Shown: positions 6,457-13,445, counted from the first letter of the stretch. The stretch: 13,445 nucleotides of DNA from an uncultured Nitrososphaerota archaeon (GCA_934869045.1 CAKXAF010000035.1:1-13445); one strand, 5' to 3'. The notes: generated from the letters alone by a model not told the origin. Made by a program: numbers and translations.

Positions 6457-6948
6457 TCAGTCCAGTAATTGACTCAAAACGGCAAGTCTGGGGTCAATTT
6501 GTTTTTTCTCGCACGTGCAGCTGCCTTCATTCAGGTTTTTCCCACATTGGGAACAAAGCCCCCTGCAGTCCTCTGAGCAGAGCACCTTCGTCGGAAGCTC
6601 CAGCAGGACATCTGTCCGCACCAGCTCCTCCAGATCCAAAACACCGTCCGCACAGACCAGGTAGTCGTCATTTGCGGAATTCAGCTTCTGAACCAGAATA
6701 TGCTCAAAATTCAGAGTTTTCTCCTGCTGAAACGGCTTCAAGCACCGGTCGCAGGCCAGACTCAGGACAAACTTCACACAGAAAACCAGCCGTACCACAC
6801 CGGCCCGGTTCTCAATTTCTCCTGAACAGTCCACGGGGGTCTGAAAAGGGAAGCCGCCATACAGCTCCTCGCCTGAAAAATCGAAGGAGCATCGGAAATC
6901 CTTCCGTTCCCCAACGATATCAAACAGCTGTCTCAGGTTTAATTTCAT
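6457..6948 (-). CDS. DUF177 (YceD-like) protein, 23S rRNA accumulation factor family
   Basis: The DUF177 family is linked to 23S rRNA accumulation, and its gene almost always sits directly ahead of rpmF, as here. The 163-residue protein has the family's CDRC pair (Cys66, Cys69) with an adjoining basic-aromatic segment, and a C-terminal cluster of cysteines (124, 128, 132, 135, 144, 146) around CRGLCSQCGKNLNEGSC that probably binds zinc. A GAGGTG site lies five bases before the ATG. The molecular activity is not established for the Gram-positive members. The perfect promoter at 6977-7005 drives it together with rpmF. Confidence 0.93.
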   Translation of the reverse strand: MKLNLRQLFDIVGERKDFRCSFDFSGEELYGGFPFQTPVDCSGEIENRAGVVRLVFCVKFVLSLACDRCLKPFQQEKTLNFEHILVQKLNSANDDYLVCADGVLDLEELVRTDVLLELPTKVLCSEDCRGLCSQCGKNLNEGSCTCEKKQIDPRLAVLSQLLD

Positions 6949-6976
6949 CTCGACACCTCATAATGCCACAAAGTTT

Positions 6977-7005
6977 ATTATATCCTACCGGAGCAGGCTT
7001 GTCAA
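6977..7005 (-). promoter_or_regulatory. Consensus sigma-A promoter of DUF177-rpmF
   Basis: On the minus strand a perfect TTGACA (7005-7000) and perfect TATAAT (6982-6977) are separated by 17 bases, so initiation is expected near 6970 and the leader is only about 20 bases long. It lies just after the ilvN stop codon, and no hairpin terminator is visible between them, so ilvBN transcripts may read into this unit. Confidence 0.92.
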
Positions 7006-7027
7006 CAGTTTTTTCTGCATTTTTCCT

Positions 7028-7534
7028 TTAAACAGACGATTCTTCCACCGAAAGCTGCCCGCTGCCCTTTTCCATGGCGATGGTTCCGGTGCGAACCACG
7101 CTTTTGAGGCCGTAGGGACGGCAGAGGGCGAGAAAATTTTCCACCCGGTCTGTGGTGTCGCAGTATTCCACGGTGATGGAGGTCCGGGTGACGTCGCAGA
7201 TCTTCCCACCCGCCAGGGCGATCAGCTCCGAGAGCTCCCCTCGGGTGCGGGCGTTAGCGCTGACCTTGACCAGAGCCAGTTCTCGGCTGATGATTTCCTC
7301 CGGAGAAAAATCCTTGAGCTTGATGACGTCGATGAGCTTGTTGAGCTGCTTGCCAAGCTGCTCCATAACGTTTTCCCGGTCATCGGCCACGATGGTGATG
7401 CAGGAAACGGCGGGATCCACCGTGGTACCCACTGCCAGGCTTTCGATATTAAAGCCCCTCCGGGCGAACAGTCCCGCCACCCGGGACAGCACGCCGGCAT
7501 GGTTTTCCACCAGGACGGACAGCGTGTGCTTCAT
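7028..7534 (-). CDS. ilvN: Acetolactate synthase small (regulatory) subunit
   Basis: This is the ACT-domain partner that stimulates the catalytic subunit and mediates feedback inhibition by branched-chain amino acids, mainly valine. The start at 7534 gives MKHTLSVLVENHAGVLSRVA, the family's opening; GAGGAGG lies nine bases before it. The 168-residue product has the ACT domain in the first ~75 residues (ENHAGVLSRVAGLFARRGFN, then SCITIVADD), followed by the IlvN C-terminal domain from about residue 80 (VKVSANARTRGELSELIALA). It starts 31 bases after the ilvB stop, clearly the same transcript. Confidence 0.96.
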   Translation of the reverse strand: MKHTLSVLVENHAGVLSRVAGLFARRGFNIESLAVGTTVDPAVSCITIVADDRENVMEQLGKQLNKLIDVIKLKDFSPEEIISRELALVKVSANARTRGELSELIALAGGKICDVTRTSITVEYCDTTDRVENFLALCRPYGLKSVVRTGTIAMEKGSGQLSVEESSV

Positions 7535-7565
7535 CGCTCCATGCCTCCTCAAATAAAATCTAAGG

Positions 7566-9200
7566 CTACGCCAAAGGCTGCGGCAAAAGGGTCGGCTCTG
7601 TGGGATCCACCGCTACTTCCAGGAGAAACGGCCCCTCCGCCGCCAGGAGAGCCTCCACAGCCGCCGGGATTTCCTCCGGCACAGACAGCCGCCGGGCCGG
7701 AATCCCATAGGCCCCGGCCAGCCGCACGAAATCCGGGCTGCCGTCCAAACAAACGGCGGTCTCGCAGCCGCCGTGCTCCCGCTGACACTCAGCTACCATG
7801 CCCAGACGGTTGTTGCAGAACACCAGGATTTTCACCGCCACACCGTGCTGGCGCAGAGTGGCCAGCTCCATCATGGACATCTGAAAGGAGCCGTCGCCGC
7901 AGACGGCCACCACCTGCTTCTCGGGGCAGGCGATCCGGGCGCCCAGAGCGGTTGGGAGGGCGCAGCCCATAGTCCCCATCCCGCCGGAAGTAAGGAAGCG
8001 GCCCTCCAGCACGCCGAACGCCCCAGCCGCCCAGATTTGGTTCTGTCCCACATCGGCGGCTAAGACGCCGCCCACCTCCATCCGTTGGGAAAGAGCCCGC
8101 AGAACCGCCCGGGGATCCAGGCGATCCCCGGAGGAAAAGAGGGGATGGGACGCTTCTTTATAATGGAACGTTTCCCGCTCCCAGTCCGGATACGCACAAG
8201 GCGCATCCCCGGGCAGCTCTCCGCAGAGCTGTCCCAGTATTAACCGAAGGTCGCCCACCACCGGGATGTCGGCGGGAATATTCTTCCCGATTTCAGCAGG
8301 ATCTATGTCGATGTGGAGGACTCTTTTGTCACGGGCCAGCAGTTCTGGGGCCGGAATGGAGCGGTCGCCCACCCTTGTCCCGGCCAGAACCAGGAGGTCT
8401 GCCCGGTTCAGGGCCAGGTTGGCGGCCTGTGCGCCGTGTACACCGATCATCCCCAACTGCAGCCCATATTCTGGCGGCAGTGCGCCGATACCCATCATGG
8501 TATAGACGGCAGGCATCTGTGCCTTCCGCAAAAATTCCTCCAGGGCCTCCTGGGCGCCCGAGGCAAAAACACCGCCCCCGGCCACCAGCAGCGGCCGGTC
8601 CGCGTGACGGATAGCCTCAGCAGCCCGGCGGATCTGACCCATGTGGCCGAAAGTGCTGGGCTTGTAGGAACGGATCGACGCTTCCGTTGGGTAGGAAAAC
8701 CGGGTCTCCTGCTGCTGCACGTCCACAGGGACATCGATCAGGACCGGACCGGGCCGCCCCGATTTTGCCAGGTAGAAGGCTTCCTTAAAAATACGGCAGG
8801 TGTCGGCGGGATTTTTCAGCAGATAGCTGTGCTTGATAAAGGGCTCCACCATGCCTGTGGTGTCCACCTCCTGAAAAACATCCCGCCCCAGAAGGTGGGA
8901 GTCCACCTGGCCGGTGATCACCACCAATGGCACCGAGTCCATATACGCAGAGGCAATTCCACTGATCAGGTTGGTCGCGCCGGGTCCGGAGGTGGCGGCG
9001 CAAACGCCGCAGCGACCGCTCATCCGGGCATATCCGCCGGCCGCGTGACCGGCATTCTGCTCTGTGCGGACGAGAATGTGGCGGATTCCGGATTGTGACA
9101 GCGCATCATAAAACGGGCAAATCGCGGCGCCGGGGTAACCGAAAAGCACCGAAACCCCCTCCTGCTCCAGGCATCGCACCATCGCTTCGCTCACCCTCAC
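7566..9200 (-). CDS. ilvB: Acetolactate synthase large (catalytic) subunit
   Basis: The thiamine diphosphate enzyme that condenses two pyruvates to 2-acetolactate (or pyruvate plus 2-ketobutyrate), the first common step of valine, leucine and isoleucine synthesis. A GTG at 9209 opens the longest frame, but the GTG at 9200 is preferred: AAGGGAG (9215-9209) is then eight bases upstream, and the product begins MRVSEAMVRCLEQEGV as in relatives. The 544 residues show the catalytic Glu47 within RTEQNAGHAAGGYAR, an FAD/central domain and the ThDP motif GDGSF (435) to NN (463-464). The segment NNRLGMVAE departs slightly from the usual NNxxLGMV. ilvN lies immediately downstream. Catabolic acetolactate synthase (AlsS) is the alternative, but the ilvN partner argues against it. 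Confidence 0.96.
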   Translation of the reverse strand: MRVSEAMVRCLEQEGVSVLFGYPGAAICPFYDALSQSGIRHILVRTEQNAGHAAGGYARMSGRCGVCAATSGPGATNLISGIASAYMDSVPLVVITGQVDSHLLGRDVFQEVDTTGMVEPFIKHSYLLKNPADTCRIFKEAFYLAKSGRPGPVLIDVPVDVQQQETRFSYPTEASIRSYKPSTFGHMGQIRRAAEAIRHADRPLLVAGGGVFASGAQEALEEFLRKAQMPAVYTMMGIGALPPEYGLQLGMIGVHGAQAANLALNRADLLVLAGTRVGDRSIPAPELLARDKRVLHIDIDPAEIGKNIPADIPVVGDLRLILGQLCGELPGDAPCAYPDWERETFHYKEASHPLFSSGDRLDPRAVLRALSQRMEVGGVLAADVGQNQIWAAGAFGVLEGRFLTSGGMGTMGCALPTALGARIACPEKQVVAVCGDGSFQMSMMELATLRQHGVAVKILVFCNNRLGMVAECQREHGGCETAVCLDGSPDFVRLAGAYGIPARRLSVPEEIPAAVEALLAAEGPFLLEVAVDPTEPTLLPQPLA

Positions 9201-9247
9201 AACCGACACTCCCTTGCAGATCGCTCCGAAAAATTCCCCGTACCGCT

Positions 9248-9276
9248 ATTATACGAGTTTTCCGGACATCCGTCAA
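9248..9276 (-). promoter_or_regulatory. Sigma-A promoter of ilvBN
   Basis: TTGACG (9276-9271, five of six) and perfect TATAAT (9253-9248) are spaced by 17 bases on the minus strand. The leader before the ilvB start at 9200 is only about 40 bases, too short to hold a T-box or a leader-peptide attenuator, so regulation would have to act at the promoter or through IlvN. Confidence 0.9.
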
Positions 9277-9303
9277 GGAATCGGGAGGGAAAGTCTGTTT
9301 GTT

Positions 9304-9363
9304 TGTGGATAAAAAAATCGAGTTTCTACAAAATGTTGAAAACTCTGTGGAATATGTGGAAAT
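9304..9363 (-). promoter_or_regulatory. Cluster of DnaA-box-like sites
   Basis: Read on the minus strand, one perfect TTATCCACA (9312-9304) is followed at spacings of 30, 12 and 9 bases by three relatives in the same orientation: TTTTCAACA (9342-9334), TATTCCACA (9354-9346) and ATTTCCACA (9363-9355), each with two mismatches. An imperfect inverted repeat, TTTC-T-ACA against TGT-T-GAAA, is centred at 9332. The texture resembles bacterial origins or DnaA-binding regulatory sites. No dnaA, dnaN or other origin-adjacent gene is present, so a full origin is not supported. Confidence 0.5.
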
Positions 9364-9527
9364 CCAGGCTGCGTGACTCTCAAGAATTTGCGCAGCTTGG
9401 CAAGTCGGAAAACCGGTCTATTTCGCGCAGATCCTGCCATCCAAGCTTTTGGACCCCATGCAGCGGGTCAAAACCCGCAAAAAGGTCTAGAGATTTCTGC
9501 TTATTTTCAGTAGAGGCAATAAAAATC
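9364..9527. other. Gene-free stretch with a nested stem-loop
   Basis: No credible reading frame was found between the DnaA-like sites and the plus-strand promoter. A nested hairpin lies at 9450-9489: the inner GCGGGT (9463-9468) pairs with ACCCGC (9473-9478) around CAAA, and an outer TGGACC (9450-9455) pairs with GGTCTA (9484-9489) with one wobble. No T run follows on either strand, so it is not an obvious terminator. Its role is unknown. Confidence 0.4.
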
Positions 9528-9556
9528 TTGACATTATCGCCTTCTGGTAATAAAAT
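9528..9556 (+). promoter_or_regulatory. Strong sigma-A promoter of the structured RNA / rny leader
   Basis: Perfect TTGACA (9528-9533) and TAAAAT (9551-9556, five of six) are 17 bases apart on the plus strand. Initiation is expected near 9563, exactly where the structured RNA begins and about 340 bases ahead of rny. Confidence 0.88.
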
Positions 9557-9562
9557 AGAAAA

Positions 9563-9786
9563 GAATAGAGCATCTTTCTGAAATATTGGCATCGCCGGGC
9601 AGTGTTGGTGCAGCTGCATCAGCCGGTCCCGCCCTGCCGCTACTTATAGAACGATTTTCATCATAAATGAAGCCTGGGGAACCGATTCCCGCGGGTTGAC
9701 AATTTACGCTGGAAGCTTGGGATATTCGGAACGGCCTGGCGGTGAACGGAATGCCGCCGGCGCCAGCCTTATGAGGGATGTGCTCT
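9563..9786 (+). ncRNA. Structured noncoding RNA, possibly raiA-motif class
   Basis: The ends of this region form a perfect long-range helix: AGAGCA (9567-9572) with TGCTCT (9781-9786). Inside, an eight-pair hairpin (9604-9611 with 9616-9623, loop AGCT) is enclosed by GGGC (9597-9600) with GCCC (9631-9634). Further hairpins follow: TTCAT/ATGAA (9657-9671), GGGAA/TTCCC (9677-9690) and GGCGG/CCGCC (9738-9758). A near-consensus promoter sits exactly upstream. The total size, the enclosing helix and the GGTGCAGCTGCATCAGCCGG segment resemble my memory of the raiA-motif RNA of Firmicutes and Actinobacteria, but that is recall only. It shows no 6S, tmRNA, RNase P or SRP signatures. After it, 9787-9900 holds a CCCCG/CGGGG hairpin (9794-9809) with no T run, so transcription may continue into rny. 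Confidence 0.6.
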
Positions 9787-9900
9787 AAGTCTGCCCCGTT
9801 TAAGCGGGGGAGGCCTGGAGGCGTGTGGCTATACCGCCGTTTCCGCTGATTATTTTACCATGATGATTGAAAATTTACAGAAAGGGAGGTTATCAGAACA

Positions 9901-11472
9901 ATGCAGTTCAACACGAGCACCGTTATTCTCTATTGCGCGATCGCTTTTTTGATTGCTTTTATCATAGGCGGCGTGATTGCCTTCTTCATTGGAATCGCTT
10001 ACCGGAAAAAAGTGGCGGAGTCCGAAATTGGAAGCGCGGAAGACCAAGCCAAGAAAATTATCAACGAAGCCTACCGCTCCGCTGAAGCGAAAAAGAAAGA
10101 GCTTTTGATCGAAGCCAAAGAGGAAGTCCACAAAATCCGCGCCGAAGCCGACCGTGACATCAAGGAGCGCCGCAGCGAGGTTTCCCGACAGGAACGACGC
10201 ATCCAGCAGAAGGAAGAAACCTTAGACCGCAAAATCGACAATCTGGAGAAGAAAGAGGAGGCCATCCAGGAAAAACTCCGCCAGGCGGAGACCCAGCTGG
10301 AGGAGGCCGAGCGCATCAAGAAGAGCCAGATCGACCAGCTGGAGCGCATCTCCGGCCTGACTGCCAGCCAGGCCAAGGACCAGCTTCTGGAAAGCCTGGA
10401 AGGCGAGCTGGTTCACGAAAAGGCTCTGAAAATTTCCAGCTACGAGCAGCAGCTCAAGGACGAGGCCGAAGACAAGGCCCGCGAGCTGATCTCCCTGGCC
10501 ATTTCCCGGTGCGCCGCCGACCATGTCAGCGAAGCCACCGTTTCCGTGGTCACTCTGCCCAACGACGAGATGAAGGGCCGCATCATTGGCCGGGAGGGCC
10601 GCAACATCCGCGCCCTGGAGACTCTGACCGGCGTTGACCTCATTATCGACGACACCCCGGAGGCCATCACCCTTTCCAGTTTCGATCCGGTGCGGCGTGA
10701 GATCGCCCGCCTCTCCTTGGAAAAGCTGATTACCGATGGCCGCATCCACCCAGCCCGCATCGAGGAGACCGTGGAAAAGGCCACCAAGGAGGTGGAGGCC
10801 AAGATCAAGGCGGAAGGCGAACGCGCCATGATGGAAACCAACGTCCATGGCCTGCACCACGAGCTGGCCCGGCTGCTGGGACGGCTGCGATACCGTACCT
10901 CCTATGGCCAGAATGTCCTGGATCACTCCATTGAGGTTGCCCATTTGGCCGGCATTATGGCCGCAGAGCTGGGCGTGGACGTGGTCATGGCCAAACGCGC
11001 CGGTCTGCTCCACGACATCGGCAAGGCCCTGAGCCATGAGGTAGAAGGCTCCCACGTCCAGATCGGCATGGATATCTGCCGGAAGTATAAGGAGAACCCC
11101 CAGGTTCTCCACGCCATTGAGGCCCACCACGGTGATGTGGAGACCAAAACAGTCATCGCCGCCCTGGTTCAGGCAGCCGATGCCATCTCCGCCGCACGGC
11201 CCGGCGCACGGCGGGAAAATCTGGAGAACTACATCAAACGGGTCGAAAAGCTGGAAGAGATCGCAAAATCCTTCGAAGGCGTTGAAAAATGCTACGCCAT
11301 TCAGGCCGGCCGCGAGATCCGGATCATCGTCAAGCCCGAGAGCATCAAGGATGACGATATGGTTATCGCCGCCCGGGAAATTGCCAAGCGCATTGAGAAC
11401 GAGCTGGAGTACCCCGGCCAGATCAAGGTGCATATGATCCGCGAAAGCCGCGCAATCGACTACGCGAAATAA
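9901..11472 (+). CDS. rny: Ribonuclease Y
   Basis: A membrane-anchored endoribonuclease that starts mRNA decay in Gram-positive bacteria. The 523-residue protein has an N-terminal membrane helix (about residues 7-33), a long charged coiled coil (about 36-195), a KH RNA-binding domain with GRIIGREGRN (226-235), and an HD catalytic domain with DHSIEVAHLAG (341-351), the His371-Asp372 pair in LLHDIGK, and AHHGD (408-412). The length is normal for the family. GGGAGGT lies 10 bases before the ATG. It is transcribed behind the structured RNA at 9563-9786, so its mRNA may carry a long structured leader, and is ended by a strong terminator. Confidence 0.98.
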   Translation: MQFNTSTVILYCAIAFLIAFIIGGVIAFFIGIAYRKKVAESEIGSAEDQAKKIINEAYRSAEAKKKELLIEAKEEVHKIRAEADRDIKERRSEVSRQERRIQQKEETLDRKIDNLEKKEEAIQEKLRQAETQLEEAERIKKSQIDQLERISGLTASQAKDQLLESLEGELVHEKALKISSYEQQLKDEAEDKARELISLAISRCAADHVSEATVSVVTLPNDEMKGRIIGREGRNIRALETLTGVDLIIDDTPEAITLSSFDPVRREIARLSLEKLITDGRIHPARIEETVEKATKEVEAKIKAEGERAMMETNVHGLHHELARLLGRLRYRTSYGQNVLDHSIEVAHLAGIMAAELGVDVVMAKRAGLLHDIGKALSHEVEGSHVQIGMDICRKYKENPQVLHAIEAHHGDVETKTVIAALVQAADAISAARPGARRENLENYIKRVEKLEEIAKSFEGVEKCYAIQAGREIRIIVKPESIKDDDMVIAAREIAKRIENELEYPGQIKVHMIRESRAIDYAK

Positions 11473-11482
11473 TCGTTCCGCA

Positions 11483-11527
11483 GCGGGACGGGGCGGCGCA
11501 GCCGCGCTGTCCCGCCCCTTTTATTTT
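11483..11527 (+). terminator. Rho-independent terminator after rny
   Basis: Two overlapping hairpins are possible: GCGGGAC (11483-11489) with GTCCCGC (11509-11515), which encloses GCGGC/GCCGC, or GGGGCGG (11490-11496) with CCGCCCC (11512-11518). The second directly abuts TTTTATTTT. It lies only 10 bases after the rny stop, and the comM ribosome binding site begins 10 bases after the T run. Confidence 0.9.
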
Positions 11528-11559
11528 GTGGGAAACGGGGGATAGCTCTGTATACGAAA

Positions 11560-13074
11560 GTGATGAGCGCCGGGGTGTTCGGGATGAACGCCTATCCGGT
11601 GGAGGTCGAGGTGGATACCTTCCGGGGCCTGCCGTCCTTTGAAATTGTCGGCCTTCCCGACGCCGCTGTCAAGGAAAGCCGGGACCGGGTTCGGGCCGCC
11701 TTTCAAAACTGCGGCTTTGCGTTCCCGGTGCAGAAAATTACGGTCAACCTGGCTCCGGCGGACCTGAAAAAGACCGGGCCGCTCTATGACCTGCCCATCT
11801 TTCTGGGACTGCTGGCGGCCTGCGGCCAGACCCACGCCGATTTTTCCGGAAGCGTTTTTCTGGGGGAGTTGACCATGAACGGCGGCGTGCGCCGGGTCCA
11901 GGGGGTGCTGCCCATGGCCCTCATGGCCCGGGAGCAGGGATTTTCCCGGGTATTTGTCCCGGCAGACAACCTGAAGGAGGCCAGCGCCGTCCAGGGCGTG
12001 GAGCTTTACGGGGTTTCCACGGTAGCGGAAGTGGTAGATTTTCTGGAGGGGCTGCGGCCGCTGGCACCGGCGGCGCCGCTGGATTTTGTCCCCGGTTCTT
12101 CGCCTCATCAGCCAGACATGGCTGACGTCATGGGACAGGATTTTGCCAAAAGGGCGTTGGAGATTGCGGCGGCCGGGTTTCACAACGCCTTGCTCATCGG
12201 CCCGCCCGGCTCCGGGAAAAGCATGCTGGCCAAGCGGCTGCCCTCGATTCTGCCGGATCTGACCTTCGAGGAGGCCATTGAGAGCACCAAAATCCACTCG
12301 GTGGCAGGAAACCTTACCAACGACCGGCCGATCCTGACGGAGCGGCCCTTCCGATCCCCCCACCACACTGTTTCGCCGGCGGGGCTTTCCGGGGGTGGGA
12401 GCATCCCCCGGCCCGGGGAAATCTCTCTGGCCCACAACGGCGTGCTGTTTTTGGACGAGCTGCCGGAATTTTCCCGCCCGGCTATGGAGATCCTCCGCCA
12501 ACCCATTGAGGAGGGGACCGTCACCATCTCCCGGGTCAGCGGGACGTTAACCTACCCCTGCTCCATGATCGTCATCGCCGCCATGAATCCCTGTCCTTGC
12601 GGCTATTACGGCCATCCCAGCCACCCGTGCAGCTGCAGCCCCACCCAGGTGAGCCGGTATCTCAATCGGGTCAGCGGGCCGCTGCTGGATCGGCTGGACC
12701 TGCATATCGACATTGCGCCGGTGGAATTTTCCCACCTTTCCTCGGGGCAGAAGGCCGAACCCTCCGCAGCCATCAAGAAGCGGGTGGACGCCGCCCGGAA
12801 AATCCAGCAGGCGCGTTTTGCGGGGACCGGTATCCGGGACAATGCCCATATCCCGGCGGACATGATGAACGAGTGCTGTTCCATCACTGCTGAGGGCAAC
12901 CGCCTGCTGCACAGCGCCTTTGAACGGATGGGGATGAGCGCCCGGGGGTACCACCGCATTCTGAAGGTGGCCCGGACCATCGCCGATCTGGAGGGCAGCG
13001 CGGGCATCGAGCCGCCGCACCTGCTGGAGGCATTGCAGTATCGGAGCATGGACCGCAAGTATTTTCACGGATAG
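11560..13074 (+). CDS. comM: YifB/ComM family AAA+ ATPase (Mg-chelatase-like)
   Basis: ComM is a hexameric helicase that promotes branch migration during natural transformation in Gram-negative bacteria; the role of Clostridia homologues is less clear. Coordinates use the first standard start (GTG 11560), giving 504 residues. The N-terminal Lon-protease-like domain is at 1-165, Walker A GPPGSGKSM at 214-222, Walker B VLFLDE at 295-300, then a cysteine-rich NPCPCGYYGHPSHPCSC segment and a C-terminal ARGYHRILKVARTIADLEG. Family members normally begin M-x-x-K-V-x-S-A-G; here the matching first codon is CTG at 11548, five bases after GGGGGA (11537-11542), so translation may really start there. 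No promoter fits between the rny terminator and this gene, so it may depend on readthrough or a promoter inside rny. Confidence 0.94.
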   Translation: MMSAGVFGMNAYPVEVEVDTFRGLPSFEIVGLPDAAVKESRDRVRAAFQNCGFAFPVQKITVNLAPADLKKTGPLYDLPIFLGLLAACGQTHADFSGSVFLGELTMNGGVRRVQGVLPMALMAREQGFSRVFVPADNLKEASAVQGVELYGVSTVAEVVDFLEGLRPLAPAAPLDFVPGSSPHQPDMADVMGQDFAKRALEIAAAGFHNALLIGPPGSGKSMLAKRLPSILPDLTFEEAIESTKIHSVAGNLTNDRPILTERPFRSPHHTVSPAGLSGGGSIPRPGEISLAHNGVLFLDELPEFSRPAMEILRQPIEEGTVTISRVSGTLTYPCSMIVIAAMNPCPCGYYGHPSHPCSCSPTQVSRYLNRVSGPLLDRLDLHIDIAPVEFSHLSSGQKAEPSAAIKKRVDAARKIQQARFAGTGIRDNAHIPADMMNECCSITAEGNRLLHSAFERMGMSARGYHRILKVARTIADLEGSAGIEPPHLLEALQYRSMDRKYFHG

Positions 13075-13075
13075 G

Positions 13076-13108
13076 AAAAAAGGTTCCGGAAAAATCCGGA
13101 ACCTTTTT
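13076..13108. terminator. Symmetric bidirectional terminator between comM and the PPK2 gene
   Basis: GGTTCCGGA (13082-13090) and TCCGGAACC (13095-13103) pair perfectly around AAAA. The stem is flanked by AAAAAA (13076-13081) and TTTTT (13104-13108), so it works as a terminator on either strand for the convergent comM and PPK2 genes. Confidence 0.93.
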
Positions 13109-13151
13109 CTATCGCAGCACACGGGGTCTATTGTCTTTTCGGAAAGCTTCT

Positions 13152-13445
13152 TTAATCCAATGCGGTCTCCAGTGCTTCTATGACGGTCTCTATCGCCTTG
13201 AGCCGGGCGTAACGCTTATCCCGCGACTCGATAATGTGCCACGGCGCATAGGCCGTGGAGGTCTTTTGCAGCATCTCATCGACTGCTTCCTCGTACTGTG
13301 GCCACTTCTCCCGGTTCCGCCAATCCTCCGCTGTAATCTTCCAGCGTTTCTCAGGGGTGTTTTCCCGTTCGCGGAACCGCTCCAGCTGGGTCTCCGGGTC
13401 AATATGCACCCAGAATTTCAGCACCACCGCGCCCCAGTCGTGAAG
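13152..13445 (-). CDS. ppk2: Polyphosphate kinase 2 family protein, C-terminal part
   Basis: PPK2 enzymes move phosphate between polyphosphate and nucleotides, either phosphorylating AMP or NDPs from polyphosphate or the reverse. The frame is open to the right edge of the window, where it reads LHDWGAVVLKFWVHIDPETQ, so the start and the Walker motifs lie outside. The visible 97 residues match the family's C-terminal half: LERFRERENTPEKRWKIT, EDWRNREKW, STAYAPWHIIES, and RYARLKAIETVIEALE. Substrate class cannot be decided without the N-terminal part. It converges on comM and shares the terminator at 13076-13108. Confidence 0.93.
   Translation of the reverse strand, partial: LHDWGAVVLKFWVHIDPETQLERFRERENTPEKRWKITAEDWRNREKWPQYEEAVDEMLQKTSTAYAPWHIIESRDKRYARLKAIETVIEALETALD

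Noticed and set aside
9304..9363. A complete chromosomal replication origin.
   Set aside because: There is only one perfect DnaA box and no dnaA, dnaN, rpmH or gidA neighbours; reported as a site cluster only.
9303..9581. A 92-codon plus-strand frame in the ilvB-rny intergenic region.
   Set aside because: No ribosome binding site; basic, Ser-rich low-quality composition; it runs across DnaA-like sites, the stem-loop and the promoter.
9380..9619. A 79-codon minus-strand frame with plausible protein-like composition.
   Set aside because: It lacks a well-placed ribosome binding site, overlaps the strong plus-strand promoter and the structured RNA, and resembles no known family.
9696..9726. TTGACA at 9696-9701 as a second promoter for rny.
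   Set aside because: The best -10 (GATATT, spacing 19) is poor, and the sequence lies inside the structured RNA.
9819..9842. Hairpin GGCG/CGCC followed by GTTT as a terminator of the structured RNA.
   Set aside because: Only four firm pairs, a large loop and three T; too weak to call.
10222..11433. A 403-codon minus-strand frame opposite rny.
   Set aside because: A shadow of the GC-rich third positions of rny; the composition is Gly/Leu/Asp-repetitive without domains, while rny is certain.

Overview
The window looks like chromosomal DNA from a GC-moderate member of the Firmicutes, most likely class Clostridia, family Oscillospiraceae or a close relative. The signs are the gene set (plsY with gpsA, der, an RNase Y gene, a DUF512 radical-SAM-like protein, small DUF6483 and DUF6886 proteins), strong AGGAGG-type ribosome binding sites, and near-perfect TTGACA/TATAAT promoters. 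The lineage is inferred from protein character and gene order, not from a database search. No phage, transposon, CRISPR or plasmid gene was seen; this is mostly a housekeeping region.

Left end (1-800): three tRNA genes on the minus strand, Val(UAC), Ile(GAU) and Ala(UGC), are read from one consensus promoter at 308-336. The Ile gene has an abnormal acceptor stem. Diverging from them is a 94-residue orphan gene with its own promoter, strong ribosome binding site and a strong terminator.

802-6145 (minus strand): a run of closely spaced genes read right to left: a DUF512 PDZ/radical-SAM-like protein, DUF6886, der, plsY, DUF6483, gpsA. GpsA makes glycerol 3-phosphate and PlsY acylates it, the entry to phospholipid synthesis. 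Der is a ribosome-assembly GTPase. The DUF512 gene carries an in-frame TAG at codon 39 that separates its PDZ-like N-terminus from the rest, inside an unusually G-rich stretch.

6167-9276 (minus strand): ilvB-ilvN (acetolactate synthase, branched-chain amino acids) with a promoter at 9248-9276, then DUF177-rpmF (23S rRNA accumulation factor family and ribosomal protein L32) with a perfect promoter of their own and a terminator after rpmF.

9277-9900: a divergent intergenic region of about 620 bases, the least explained part of the window. It holds a cluster of DnaA-box-like sites (9304-9363), a nested stem-loop (9450-9489), a near-consensus promoter on the plus strand (9528-9556) and, starting where that promoter would initiate, a roughly 220-base structured RNA closed by a perfect six-pair long-range helix. 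The RNA resembles the raiA-motif class from memory, but that identity is tentative.

9901-13445: rny (RNase Y), a terminator, a ComM/YifB-family AAA+ gene that may start at a CTG codon, a symmetric terminator shared with the convergent gene, and the C-terminal part of a polyphosphate kinase 2 gene running off the right edge.
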